Numbered from the stretch's first letter, positions 8,301 through 17,657 are shown. The stretch: 36,652 nt of DNA from CAG-791 sp963629395 (GCA_963629395.1 CAVGIV010000023.1:1-36652); one strand, 5' to 3'. A program made the numbers and translations. Notes: generated from the sequence alone by a model not told the origin.

Positions 8301-10592
8301 ATGGCAGCAACAGGAACGAATAGTAAAAACGGCCGCAGTCTGGTCCTTACGGGGGCGCCGGGAGGGGGAGAGAATATCTCTGCATTTGAGAGTATTGCAG
8401 ATTGCCTGCAGAAGGGAGAAAGACTGCTCCTCCTGTCTGGAAATCTTTCTGTGGAATGGAGAAACAACCTGGAACAGACAGAAGGAGGTGTTTCTCACAA
8501 GAGACTTTGCGGCGGATGGGTAAGCGCCCGTGCGGCAGCAGCCGAGCTGTGCCGCCTTCTGGGGACAAAGGAAGGAGCTGCGGATCGTGATATCGGGAAA
8601 GCTACTGTGGCAGATCCGAAGGCAGACAGCGCAGATGAGCATGAGAAGGAAGAAAAATTCCTGAAAGAGCTCTTGCTGCAGACAATCTGGGAGCCCAGCC
8701 CGGTTATAGAGAAAAGCCTGTACGAGCTGTACGAGCAGTACCGGGGCCTTGGAAAGGTTCCGGAGGCGGACTGGGACATGCCGGGGCTGGAAGAAAAGGG
8801 CTGGAGTGAGCTGGAGGAGATCAGCGCGCTTCTGACCGAATACGCAGAGAATCTCCCTTCCGGCGGCAGTGATTTTCGCCGTCATCCGTGGTATGGTTTC
8901 TGCGGGCGGATTGAATCAGAGAGGGAGCGGGAATCGCTTCGGGCGGCGCTGGAGGGCGTCTGCGGGATGCTGCAGCGAGCGCTCCCTCTCATGCGAAAGC
9001 TCTCGCTGGAGTATGAGGTTTCCTGCCGCTGCCTGCAGGAGGCGGCGTTCTGGGAGAAGGCACTAACGTTTCTTGCCTCCTCGCGCCTGGTCACGGCGAA
9101 GCTCCTCCGGCCGGAGATCTTTAATGAGGTGGATCCGGTGCTGTCCGAGCTTCGGGAAATGGGAGGGCAGCTGCAGAAGGCAAGAGGAGAGCTTTTAAGA
9201 GACTACGGAGCAGAGATTCTTGAGCAGGATGGAACCGGTCTTCTTGCCCGGCTGAAGACCAAATACGCCGGCAAGGCATCCAGATTGTGGAGCGGGGAGT
9301 ATAAGCGGCTCATTGCCGCGCTTCGCAGATGCCGCAAAGATGCTGGCAAAATGAGCTATGAGGAAGCGTGCCAAACGGCAGCGCTGCTGGCAGAGGTTGA
9401 AAAGCTATCGACAGATTATGCGGAGCTGGAAAGGAAGATTTCCGGATATTTGGGACCGGCCTACCAGGGCGCAGATTCGGATTGGGACTACATCATGCAG
9501 CAGATGGATGCGCTGTATGCTCTTCTGGAGGAGCGAGTTTACCTTGGGAAACTTCCCGAGCTGAAGGACCTGGCGGGAGAACAGGATAATCTGGCATCCA
9601 TGGCTGAAGAACTCCGGAATGCCCGGAGCGTATGCTCCGAGGAAATGCTGCAGATGCTACAGGAAAGCTTTGACACGGACATCCTGGATCTTTCCGGAAG
9701 TGCGGCAGCCCTTGTACTGATTCGTCTGAAGGGGTGCCTTCTGGCAATGGATCATCTGGAGGAGTGGCAGATATTTTACCGGACTTTATCGCAGCTTCTG
9801 GATCGGGGATACCTTCCGTTCCTGCGCTGTATGGTGCAGGAAAACATGCCGGGCGAGTGCATTGCTGCTTCGTTTCAAAAAAGCTTCCTTCACCAGTGGA
9901 TGGACCGCATCATCGGCACCCTTTCGATAACGCCGTCTCTCGTGGTGTTCGATGCAGCCGGATTATTTCTTCCGGAAACCGTTCCGGCGGCAATGGTTTG
10001 GAAACGGGAGCTTCTGGCACTTAGAACGACGAAGACCTTGCGGGGAGACCTTCGGAAGGAGAATGGAAATTGCCAGGAGAAGGAAAAGCCGGTTCCGGTG
10101 TTCCCGCCCTACAAGACGGCGGATCTGCAGCAGCTTCAGTATTTGTATTTTGCAGGGGATTTGCAGACCTTTGTGCGGGGGATTCTGGAGATTGAGGCAC
10201 CGCTCTCGGAGGAGCTTCTTTTAAAACGCATCGTGTGGTGGTTTGGCAAGGAAAAGGTGACAAGCGGTGTTTTGATGGAGTTTCAGAGGCAGATGAAGGG
10301 ATGCGAGAGCCAGGGAATTTTCCGGAAAAACGGCTTCTTGTATCTGGAAAATCAGCTGGGAAATCCGGAGAATCTCATGCTGCATGTACCGGGGGATATG
10401 AAACGGGAGCTTCGCATGATTGCACCGGAGGAGCTTGCTGCCGGCATGAAGGTGATTTTAAAAAGAGAAGGGGCAGCCGATAAGGAAAAGCTGTTCGAAC
10501 GTGTGCTGCAGCTATGCGGGTATGACCACATGGAGAACGCATATGCCGGTCATCTTGAGAACGCATATTCGCTGTTGCAGAGGACGTCTTAG
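8301..10592 (+). CDS. inactivated SF1 helicase-like protein with DUF3320-like C-terminus
   Basis: Protein of 763 aa. I could not name it at first sight, but three regions match the large SF1 helicases that carry DUF3320. Residues 12-50 look like helicase motifs I and Ia, but the Walker A GPPGTGKS has become GAPGGGENIS (18-27), with the lysine gone. Near residue 546, SLVVFDAAGLFLPE matches the motif II region FDEASQLP, with DE changed to DA. From about 608 to the end, the FVRGILEIEAPLSEELLLKR and GIFRKNGFLY stretches match DUF3320. The region between (about 60-540) is helical and rich in E, L, R and K, like the family's insert. The helicase C-terminal half and the nuclease domain of full-length relatives are absent. 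ATG 8301 follows AGGAGA; an in-frame ATG at 8268 lacks a good site. An open 763-codon frame argues against simple decay. Function unknown. Confidence 0.7.
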   Translation: MAATGTNSKNGRSLVLTGAPGGGENISAFESIADCLQKGERLLLLSGNLSVEWRNNLEQTEGGVSHKRLCGGWVSARAAAAELCRLLGTKEGAADRDIGKATVADPKADSADEHEKEEKFLKELLLQTIWEPSPVIEKSLYELYEQYRGLGKVPEADWDMPGLEEKGWSELEEISALLTEYAENLPSGGSDFRRHPWYGFCGRIESERERESLRAALEGVCGMLQRALPLMRKLSLEYEVSCRCLQEAAFWEKALTFLASSRLVTAKLLRPEIFNEVDPVLSELREMGGQLQKARGELLRDYGAEILEQDGTGLLARLKTKYAGKASRLWSGEYKRLIAALRRCRKDAGKMSYEEACQTAALLAEVEKLSTDYAELERKISGYLGPAYQGADSDWDYIMQQMDALYALLEERVYLGKLPELKDLAGEQDNLASMAEELRNARSVCSEEMLQMLQESFDTDILDLSGSAAALVLIRLKGCLLAMDHLEEWQIFYRTLSQLLDRGYLPFLRCMVQENMPGECIAASFQKSFLHQWMDRIIGTLSITPSLVVFDAAGLFLPETVPAAMVWKRELLALRTTKTLRGDLRKENGNCQEKEKPVPVFPPYKTADLQQLQYLYFAGDLQTFVRGILEIEAPLSEELLLKRIVWWFGKEKVTSGVLMEFQRQMKGCESQGIFRKNGFLYLENQLGNPENLMLHVPGDMKRELRMIAPEELAAGMKVILKREGAADKEKLFERVLQLCGYDHMENAYAGHLENAYSLLQRTS

Positions 10593-10614
10593 GCACGAGA
10601 AGTAACATCATGGG

Positions 10615-10670
10615 AAGGACGCGCTGCAGCGGTTATGCAGGGAAACTTTGCATAGGTAGCGACCGTCCTT
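10615..10670. other. nested intergenic hairpin
   Basis: The outer arms AAGGACG (10615-10621) and CGTCCTT (10664-10670) enclose an inner hairpin TATGCA (10634-10639)/TGCATA (10649-10654). No T tract follows. It occupies most of the 97-base gap before the Pr6Pr gene and may be an mRNA structure or a remnant repeat. Confidence 0.5.
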
Positions 10671-10689
10671 GTAAGAGGGAATACATCAT

Positions 10690-11397
10690 ATGACCAGGAA
10701 GCAGCTCAGAATTTGCTATAGAATAATTACAATCCTGTCCCTATGTGCAGGCTGTTATTTTAGTCTGAAGGAAACAACCTCCGTGAAGGCGCTGTTGTCC
10801 TATTATACGCTGCAGAGCAATTTGATCTGTCTTGCCGCATTTGTGATTTATGTGATACTGGAGCTGCGAGGGAATGAGTGCAGGAATCGGTTTTATTATT
10901 TTTCCAAGGGCGGAATCACAATGGCAATCATTATAACCATGCTGGTGTACCATGCGGCACTTGTTTCGGCTGATTTCGAAATGGACGCATTGCAAAAAAG
11001 CATTGCAGACAGGCTTTTGGCAGATACGTTTGTGCATACGATTTCGCCGCTGTTTGTGATTGGAGATTATTTGCTTCTGGATGAGAAGGGTAAAATGAAG
11101 TATTACTACCCGGCTCTTTGGCTGATTATTCCGCTTTTGTATGTTGTATATGTGTACATTTATGGCACGCTGGGCGGAAGATTTTTCAATATTGGAGGAT
11201 CGGAGCACTTTGCTTATTTCTTTCTGGACTACACGCAAATCGGTGCAAAGGCAGTGGCTGTGTGGATCCTGGGAATTGCGGCACTTATATTTGCAATGTC
11301 CGAGGGACTTGTCCTTCTGGATCGGAACCTGCCGAAGCGGCTGGCGCTGCAGCGGGCGACACTGCATTCCGTCAAATCCAGCCGCCGTCCATGGTGA
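10690..11397 (+). CDS. Pr6Pr-family integral membrane protein
   Basis: Membrane protein of 235 aa with about six hydrophobic segments. The pattern YYTLQSNLICL after the first helix, VYHAALVSAD, VHTISPLFVIGDYLLLDEKG and the final helix before a basic tail fit the Pr6Pr membrane protein family of Firmicutes and actinobacteria, whose function is not known. A GAGGG site precedes the ATG at modest spacing. The last nine codons (SVKSSRRPW) are read from DNA that is also the antisense of the end of the SDR gene, so the two genes overlap tail to tail by 26 bases. The tail is therefore unlikely to be conserved. Confidence 0.75.
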   Translation: MTRKQLRICYRIITILSLCAGCYFSLKETTSVKALLSYYTLQSNLICLAAFVIYVILELRGNECRNRFYYFSKGGITMAIIITMLVYHAALVSADFEMDALQKSIADRLLADTFVHTISPLFVIGDYLLLDEKGKMKYYYPALWLIIPLLYVVYVYIYGTLGGRFFNIGGSEHFAYFFLDYTQIGAKAVAVWILGIAALIFAMSEGLVLLDRNLPKRLALQRATLHSVKSSRRPW

Positions 11398-12160
11398 TGA
11401 TCTGGCCGGTCAGATAGGCGGGCGCGTGCGCAAGCTGCACAACGGCAGCGGCAATTTCCTCCGGATCTGCAAAACGGCCGGCCGGGATCTCCTCGGCAAG
11501 CGCGGCGCGATCATCTGCGCTGAGCAGATGATTCATCTGCGTTTCCACACATCCGCAGGCGAGAGCATTGACCGGAATGCCGGAGGGAGCAAGCTCCTTG
11601 GCCAGCGCGCGGGTTAAGGCGTTGACGCCGCCCTTGGAGGCGGAGTAGGCTGCTTCGCAGGAGGCTCCTGCGGATCCCCAAACGGAGGAGATGTTCACAA
11701 TGCGCCCGGGACAAGCGGCAGAGTCTTCGGATCTGTTGCGTAAAAATAGAGGAATGGCCTCGCGTGAGGTGTAAAAGACAGAAGACAGGTTCGTTTGCAG
11801 AACGTCGTCCCATTCTTCATCTGTCATGTCCTGCAAAAGCCCGATGTGGGCGATGCCGGCATTGTTCACCAGAAGCTCCAGGTGCGAGGTTTCACGGAAA
11901 AGTGCGCGGACGGCAGCAGGATCTTTGGCGTCGCAGCAGACGCTCCGGACGCGAAGACCGGAATCCTTGTGGGCATTTTCCAGCTCGTTTGCCAGTGCAT
12001 CCAGCGCAGAAAGAGACCGGGAGCAGGTCAGAATCAGATCCCAGCTATCCGCCGCCAGTGTGCAGGCGATCGCCCTTCCGATGCCGCGGGAGGCACCGGT
12101 TACCAATGCGGTCCTCCGATGGTCCAATGTGCTGGGAATAGATGAATGTACAGTATTCAT
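11372..12160 (-). CDS. short-chain dehydrogenase/reductase, FabG-like
   Basis: NAD(P)-dependent oxidoreductase of the classical SDR family, 262 aa. It shows the Rossmann glycine motif TGASRGIG (residues 21-28), the NNAG motif, the serine-containing ISSVWGSAG, and the catalytic YSASKGGVNALTRALAKE with Tyr and Lys. It resembles 3-oxoacyl-ACP reductase (FabG), with the usual ending GQIITMDGGW. It stands alone, away from a fatty acid synthesis cluster, so the substrate is open. The start is supported by AAAGGAG just upstream on the minus strand. It is divergent from the cardiolipin synthase gene (102-base gap) and convergent with, and overlapping, the Pr6Pr gene. Confidence 0.9.
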   Translation of the reverse strand: MNTVHSSIPSTLDHRRTALVTGASRGIGRAIACTLAADSWDLILTCSRSLSALDALANELENAHKDSGLRVRSVCCDAKDPAAVRALFRETSHLELLVNNAGIAHIGLLQDMTDEEWDDVLQTNLSSVFYTSREAIPLFLRNRSEDSAACPGRIVNISSVWGSAGASCEAAYSASKGGVNALTRALAKELAPSGIPVNALACGCVETQMNHLLSADDRAALAEEIPAGRFADPEEIAAAVVQLAHAPAYLTGQIITMDGGWI

Positions 12161-12209
12161 GAAGGCTCCTTTATTGTCTTATCTATGCAACAAAAACAGT
12201 TGATTGCGG

Positions 12210-12215
12210 TATAAT
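12210..12215 (+). promoter_or_regulatory. candidate -10 box for cardiolipin synthase gene
   Basis: A perfect TATAAT lies in the 102-base gap between the divergent SDR and cardiolipin synthase genes. No clear -35 box is seen at 16-18 bases upstream, so this is weak support. Confidence 0.3.
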
Positions 12216-12262
12216 TCCATCAAGTACAGTCGTGATTCACAAGATGCAAAGAGGTTTTTAAA

Positions 12263-13972
12263 TTGAGCAGTATGCGCGGAGAGCGCAGAACCGACACCGG
12301 AAACGGTGTTGTACGAATGGTGTTCGTGGTTCTGGCTTCGGTTATTCAGATTTTCCTGTTATATCTGGTCATGCGGTGGCTGACAGCGTATTCCACGTGG
12401 ATTTACATCGGCGTGCGTATCGCAGCGGTGATGGTCATCCTGGCTATTTACGGATATCATACAACGACATCAATGAAGCTGCCATGGATTGTGCTGATTC
12501 TGGCAGCACCGTTTCTGGGGATTATTCTGTGGTTTCTCATGGCCAGTAAGCTTGCTACGCATCCCATGAAGATGCGCTTTGCGAGGATAGAAGAGCTCCT
12601 GTCGGGGTTTCTTTTGCAGGAGGAGCATGTACAGGAGAGGCTTCGCCGGGAGAATACTGCAGATGGCGGTATGGCACAGTATTTATGGCGGAAGGGGCAT
12701 TTTCCGTTGTATCGGAATGAGGGCTGCCTGTATTACCGGAGTGCGTCTGAGGCGCTGGAGGCTCAGCTTGCGGATCTTCGGAGGGCAGAGTCGTTTATTT
12801 TCATGGAGTATTTTGCAGTCGAGGACAAGGAGTCCTTTGGCAGAATTCGCCAGGTGCTCAGGGAAAAGGCTGCGCAGGGCGTGGAGGTTCGCCTCTTTTA
12901 TGACGATGTCGGGAGCATTGGCTTTGTCAACGGGCGCTTCTGCAAGCGGATGGAGGCCGATGGTATTAAGGCCAGAATTTTCAATCCGGTGCTGCCGAGT
13001 CTTCGCGTGTTTATGAATAACAGAGATCACCGGAAGATTACGGTGATTGATGGGCGGGTTGCCTATACGGGCGGTTATAACCTGGCGAATGAGTATTTTG
13101 GCGTTACAAAGCCCTATGGAGAGTGGAAGGATGCGGGCATTCGCGTGACGGGACCTGCGGTACGCTCGTTTACGACAGTTTTCCTGGAAATGTGGAATGC
13201 CATTCACGCAACCGATGAAGATGATAAAGAGTTCGACCGGTTCTTCCCGGGGCTTACGATCGGAGAGCAGGGCCGGGAAAAACAAAGCGCCAGGGAGATT
13301 CTGGGCGAGGCGCAGGCATCCGGGATGTCGCCGCACAGCTTCCTGGAGGAGCTGGCGCAGAAGAACATCACGAGAGATGAGGCGGCGGAGAAAACAATGT
13401 ATGACACGCTGCCGGATGCGGCAGGCTTCGTGCAGCCCTATGCGGATTCCCCGCTGGATGAGGAGCAGATTGGCGAGAATGTGTATCTGTCCATTGCCAA
13501 CGGCGCGGCGGATTATCTGTACTTTGTGACGCCGTACCTGATTCTGACGGACGAAATGAGCCGGGCTATTACGCTGGCTGCAGAGCGCGGCGTGGATGTC
13601 AGAATCATTACGCCCGGCGTTCCGGATAAAAAAATTACGTATCAGCTTACCAGATCCTATTACGCGCAGCTGGTTCGAAAGGGCGTACGGATCTATGAAT
13701 TTACTCCTGGCTTCTGTCATGCCAAGTGCTGCGTCAGCGATGACCGTGTCGCTACGTGCGGCACCATTAATCTGGACTACCGGAGCTTGTACCACCACTT
13801 TGAGGATGGGTGCGTTATGTATGGAACCCATGCGGTTCTGGATGTTCGAAACGACCTGGAGGACATGCTCTCGAGAAGTCGTGAGGTGACGGAGGAGTAC
13901 AGCCCTGGGCATCGAAGCGCGACACTGCGTATGTTCCAGTGCGTGCTGCGCTTAATTGCACCGCTCATGTAG
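12263..13972 (+). CDS. cls: cardiolipin synthase (phospholipase D family)
   Basis: Membrane enzyme that joins two phosphatidylglycerol molecules into cardiolipin, 569 aa. Two N-terminal transmembrane segments are visible (about residues 15-40 and 45-70, the second pair ending with LAAPFLGIILWFLM). They are followed by two phospholipase D active-site motifs: HRKITVID from H256 and HAKCCVSD from H486. It is somewhat longer than the usual ~480-510 aa, with an extra charged stretch around residues 325-400 between the two PLD domains. The TTG start at 12263 is preceded by GAGG (12251-12254) at 8 bases. The next ATG (12272) is too far from that site. The fusion gene follows after only 22 bases. Confidence 0.93.
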   Translation: MSSMRGERRTDTGNGVVRMVFVVLASVIQIFLLYLVMRWLTAYSTWIYIGVRIAAVMVILAIYGYHTTTSMKLPWIVLILAAPFLGIILWFLMASKLATHPMKMRFARIEELLSGFLLQEEHVQERLRRENTADGGMAQYLWRKGHFPLYRNEGCLYYRSASEALEAQLADLRRAESFIFMEYFAVEDKESFGRIRQVLREKAAQGVEVRLFYDDVGSIGFVNGRFCKRMEADGIKARIFNPVLPSLRVFMNNRDHRKITVIDGRVAYTGGYNLANEYFGVTKPYGEWKDAGIRVTGPAVRSFTTVFLEMWNAIHATDEDDKEFDRFFPGLTIGEQGREKQSAREILGEAQASGMSPHSFLEELAQKNITRDEAAEKTMYDTLPDAAGFVQPYADSPLDEEQIGENVYLSIANGAADYLYFVTPYLILTDEMSRAITLAAERGVDVRIITPGVPDKKITYQLTRSYYAQLVRKGVRIYEFTPGFCHAKCCVSDDRVATCGTINLDYRSLYHHFEDGCVMYGTHAVLDVRNDLEDMLSRSREVTEEYSPGHRSATLRMFQCVLRLIAPLM

Positions 13973-13994
13973 TGATCCCGGAAAGGAGAAAAAG

Positions 13995-16900
13995 ATGGCA
14001 TTTTCTTCCAATGATTATCAGCAGCTCGGTCTTGGCGACCGGGCCATGGCACTTAGCGAGCGCCAGAAGCGCCGCATCGACAATTCCTGGGCGGGAGCTT
14101 TTGCGTCCCGGATCTTCCCAAACATTGATGATCGGCTCTTTCTGCCGCTGTACTCCAGCGCATCTGCCAAGCCGAGCAGCCCGGTGAACGTGCTCGTCGG
14201 CGGACTGATTCTGGAGGCACTGTTCGGCCTTTCCGATGAAAAGCTGGTGGAAAACTGTATCTGTGATGTCCGGTATCAGATGGCCCTTCACACAACCAGT
14301 GATCTGGAGCAGCCGATCTCGGTCAGCACGCTGCAGCGATTCCGCAGAAGGGTTGCAGACTATGAAAGGGAGAGCGGGGTCAATCTTCTGCGCAGCTGCC
14401 TTGACGGCATCGCAGCGCTTCTGGATGAGATGATTCAAACGTATCTTCCGGGATCCGAGGCAGACAGTCAGAGCATTCAGCGCAGCATTCTGCGCAGCCG
14501 CGGCGGTGAGTTTGATGAGAGCATCCTATCCGATCCGGAGGTGTTTAAAATCAATGTACTTCCTGCGCATTCGGACCACGTGGCCTATGCCTCTGCCTGC
14601 GAGCTGCAGAAGGAGGAGACGTCGCTTCGCCATTCCCTAAACGGTTTGTGGAAATTCTCCTACGCCAAGAGTCCGGCCTCTGCTATCCGGGGCTTCGAAA
14701 AGCGCTCGTATGACTGCGGCAGCTGGGACGAAATTCGTGTGCCCGCCCATATTCAGATGGAAGGCTACGATATTCCGGCGTATGTGAATCTTCAGTATCC
14801 CTGGGACGGACGGGAAGAGCTAAAGCCCGGGATGATTCCGACAGTGTTCAACCCGGTCGGCAGCTATGTCAAATATTTTACGGTTCCTAAAAGCATGCAG
14901 GGGCGACCTCTTTATATTTCCTTTCAGGGAGTGGAGAGCGGCTATGCCTTGTGGCTGAACGGCTGTTTTGTCGGCTACAGCGAGGATACCTTTACTCCAT
15001 CTGACTTTGACCTTACGCCGTATGTCACGGAAGGAGAGAATAAGCTGGCCGTGCGCGTTTACAAATGGACGAGCTCGAGCTGGCTGGAGGACCAGGATTT
15101 TTACCGCTTCAGCGGTATTTTCCGTGATGTCTACCTCTATACAAAGCCTGCGGTTCATCTGGAGGATCTGAAGATCCGCACGCACCTCTCGGAGAATCTG
15201 GAAAGTGCACAGCTGCTGCTGGATTTAACGCTCTCATCAGATGCTGCGGCGGAGGCAGAGCAGGAGGTTCGGCACGGCTATGGCTATACGGAATACCGCC
15301 TGGAGAAGGACGGACGGGTTGTCCTGTCCGGAGAAACGGACAATGAGGCTCATACTGCACTCCGGGAGATGGTGGCGGCACCGGCTTTATGGTCGGCGGA
15401 GGATCCGCAGCTCTACGATTTATACCTGACACTGCACGATAAATCGGCAAGGGCAGTGGAGTACATTCATGAGAGGGTGGGCTTCCGTCGCTTTGAAATG
15501 AAGGACGGACTCATGTGTCTGAATGGCAAACGGATCGTGTTCAAGGGTGTGAACCGTCATGAGTTTACCTGCGACACCGGCCGGGCCGGCATGAGCACGG
15601 AGCAGATGCGGCAGGATCTGACCATCATGAAGCAAAACAACATCAATGCCATCCGTACCAGCCATTATCCGGACGATTCCAGGCTGTACCGGCTCTGCGA
15701 TGAGTATGGCTTGTACCTGATCGCGGAGAATAATATGGAAACGCATGGCTCCTGGGCGGCAAGACATATTTCCGGCGAGGAAAATATTGTTCCGGGCGAC
15801 CATCGTGAGTGGGAGGCGGTGCTGCTGGACCGCGTGAATTCCTGCTACCAAAGAGACAAGAATCATCCAGCTATTCTGATCTGGTCCTGCGGAAACGAGT
15901 CCTACGGCGGCAGCGTCATTTATGAAATGGCGCAGGAGTTTCGCCGGCTGGATCCGGACAGACTGGTTCACTACGAAGGTATTTTTAATGACCGCCGCTA
16001 TGAGGGGACCTCGGACATGGAAAGTCAGATGTACCCCTCTGTGGAGAACATTCGGAAATTCCTGGAGGAGCATCCGGAGAAGCCGTTTATCTGCTGCGAG
16101 TATACGCATTCTATGGGCAATTCGAACGGCGGCATGTTCCTGTATACACAGCTGACCGAGGAGGAGCCGCGGTATCAGGGCGGCTTTATCTGGGACTTTG
16201 TGGATCAGTCTATTCGCAGAAGAGATCGATTCGGTACGGAATTCCAGGCGTACGGCGGAGACTGCGGTGAGCGGCCGACGGATTACAGCTTCTCCGGAAA
16301 CGGCATTGTTGCCGGAGACCGCACGCCCTATCCCAAGCTCCAGGAGGTGAAATTCCTGTATCAGAACCTGTCGGTTGATGTGGAGGGCGATCATTTTACG
16401 GTAAACAATCGAAACCTGTTCATATCAACCGATCGCTATGCATGCGTTGTTCTCCTGGAGAAGGAGGGCGCGCGGCTTGGCGAGCAGACAGTGGATACCG
16501 ATGCGGCGCCTCTTACGCAGGTACAGTACCCGCTGCCCTTTCGGATTCCTAAGGAGAGCGGTGAGTACGTTGTAACCGTTTCGTTCCGTTTGAAGGAGGA
16601 TACCTGCTGGGCGGCAAGGGGCCACGAGGTGGCCTTCGGCCAGGGAGTGTTCCGAAATGAGACATCGGAGAATTCTGCTCTTACTACAGAGAATGACGAT
16701 GCAGAGACAGCAGGGGAGAAGATAACGACGCTCCCAGCCCGGAAGCTCCGGGTGATCCGCGGCACCTTCAATGTCGGCGCAAAGGGAGAGCATTTTGATG
16801 CGCTCTACTCGTTCCTGAACAAAACAGGATTAAAGTCCTACCGATATGGCGGAAAAGAGCTCATTGACCTGCCGCCGAGACCGAATTTCTGGCGGGCACC

Positions 16901-17657
16901 CACCGACAATGACAAGGGCAACAACATGCCGGGGAGATATGGCGTTTGGAAGCTGGCGAGCCTGTACGCTTCGGATATGCCGGCGGAAGGAATGAGCCTG
17001 CTTTCACAGGAGGAGGCAGCTGCCTATCCGAAGATGTCATATTCTCCGGAGCAGGATACCTTCGCGGTAACGCAAAGGCTGTTCCTGCCGACGGCTCCGG
17101 AATCACAGATGGAGGTCACAACGCAGTTTCATGCCGACGGAAGGGTGGACTATATTCTGGATTACGATGCACCGGAGGGTGCGGCGGCAATGCCGGAATT
17201 CGGCATGCTTTTTACCTTGAATGCCGATTATGATCAGGTCAGCTGGTATGGAAACGGACCGGAGGAAACCTATTGCGACAGAGACAAGGGAGGAAAGCTC
17301 GGCGTATACCATGGGAGCGTTCTGGAACAGATGACAAGGTACCTGGTGCCGCAGGAGTGCGGCAATAAGACCGGCGTTCGCTGGGCCAGAGTTACGGACA
17401 GGAGAGGACGCGGACTGGAGTTTCGCGTGCCGGCAGGACAGACTATGAATTTCTCGGCCCTGCCCTGGACCCCGGATGAAATTGAAAATGCTGCGCACCA
17501 TACCGAGCTTCCGCCGGTGCATCACACTATTGTACGGTGCTCACTCATGCAGATGGGCGTTGCCGGAGACGACAGCTGGGGCGCCAGAACGCGTGAGGAG
17601 TTTCTGCTGAATCCGTCCTCGCATCTGCACTTTGAGGTTACTATGCACGGAGTGTGA
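13995..17657 (+). CDS. lacZ: transposase N-terminal domain fused to LacZ-type beta-galactosidase
   Basis: Single frame of 1220 aa. Residues about 180-1220 are a complete glycoside hydrolase family 2 beta-galactosidase, starting at DPEVFKINVLPAHSDH. It has GVNRHEF, the acid/base E635 (WSCGNES), the nucleophile E702 (CCEYTHSMGNS), RAPTDNDKGN and the C-terminal domain (SWYGNGPEETYCDRDKGG). It hydrolyses lactose or related beta-galactosides. Residues 1 to about 160 resemble the N-terminal domain of IS1182/DUF772-type transposases: FLPLYSS, VLVGGLILEALFGLSDEKLVEN, then STLQRFRRRV. The catalytic DDE part is missing. The ATG at 13995 has AAAGGAG at 13983-13989. There is no in-frame ATG or good ribosome binding site at the start of the LacZ part, so the fusion is probably translated as one protein. 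Likely origin: an insertion event that supplied a new start. No signal peptide is seen. Confidence 0.88.
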   Translation: MAFSSNDYQQLGLGDRAMALSERQKRRIDNSWAGAFASRIFPNIDDRLFLPLYSSASAKPSSPVNVLVGGLILEALFGLSDEKLVENCICDVRYQMALHTTSDLEQPISVSTLQRFRRRVADYERESGVNLLRSCLDGIAALLDEMIQTYLPGSEADSQSIQRSILRSRGGEFDESILSDPEVFKINVLPAHSDHVAYASACELQKEETSLRHSLNGLWKFSYAKSPASAIRGFEKRSYDCGSWDEIRVPAHIQMEGYDIPAYVNLQYPWDGREELKPGMIPTVFNPVGSYVKYFTVPKSMQGRPLYISFQGVESGYALWLNGCFVGYSEDTFTPSDFDLTPYVTEGENKLAVRVYKWTSSSWLEDQDFYRFSGIFRDVYLYTKPAVHLEDLKIRTHLSENLESAQLLLDLTLSSDAAAEAEQEVRHGYGYTEYRLEKDGRVVLSGETDNEAHTALREMVAAPALWSAEDPQLYDLYLTLHDKSARAVEYIHERVGFRRFEMKDGLMCLNGKRIVFKGVNRHEFTCDTGRAGMSTEQMRQDLTIMKQNNINAIRTSHYPDDSRLYRLCDEYGLYLIAENNMETHGSWAARHISGEENIVPGDHREWEAVLLDRVNSCYQRDKNHPAILIWSCGNESYGGSVIYEMAQEFRRLDPDRLVHYEGIFNDRRYEGTSDMESQMYPSVENIRKFLEEHPEKPFICCEYTHSMGNSNGGMFLYTQLTEEEPRYQGGFIWDFVDQSIRRRDRFGTEFQAYGGDCGERPTDYSFSGNGIVAGDRTPYPKLQEVKFLYQNLSVDVEGDHFTVNNRNLFISTDRYACVVLLEKEGARLGEQTVDTDAAPLTQVQYPLPFRIPKESGEYVVTVSFRLKEDTCWAARGHEVAFGQGVFRNETSENSALTTENDDAETAGEKITTLPARKLRVIRGTFNVGAKGEHFDALYSFLNKTGLKSYRYGGKELIDLPPRPNFWRAPTDNDKGNNMPGRYGVWKLASLYASDMPAEGMSLLSQEEAAAYPKMSYSPEQDTFAVTQRLFLPTAPESQMEVTTQFHADGRVDYILDYDAPEGAAAMPEFGMLFTLNADYDQVSWYGNGPEETYCDRDKGGKLGVYHGSVLEQMTRYLVPQECGNKTGVRWARVTDRRGRGLEFRVPAGQTMNFSALPWTPDEIENAAHHTELPPVHHTIVRCSLMQMGVAGDDSWGARTREEFLLNPSSHLHFEVTMHGV

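Noticed and set aside
13995..14530. A separate transposase gene ahead of lacZ
   Set aside because: There is no stop codon or frameshift between the transposase-like part and the LacZ part, and LacZ has no start of its own, so it is annotated as one fused gene.
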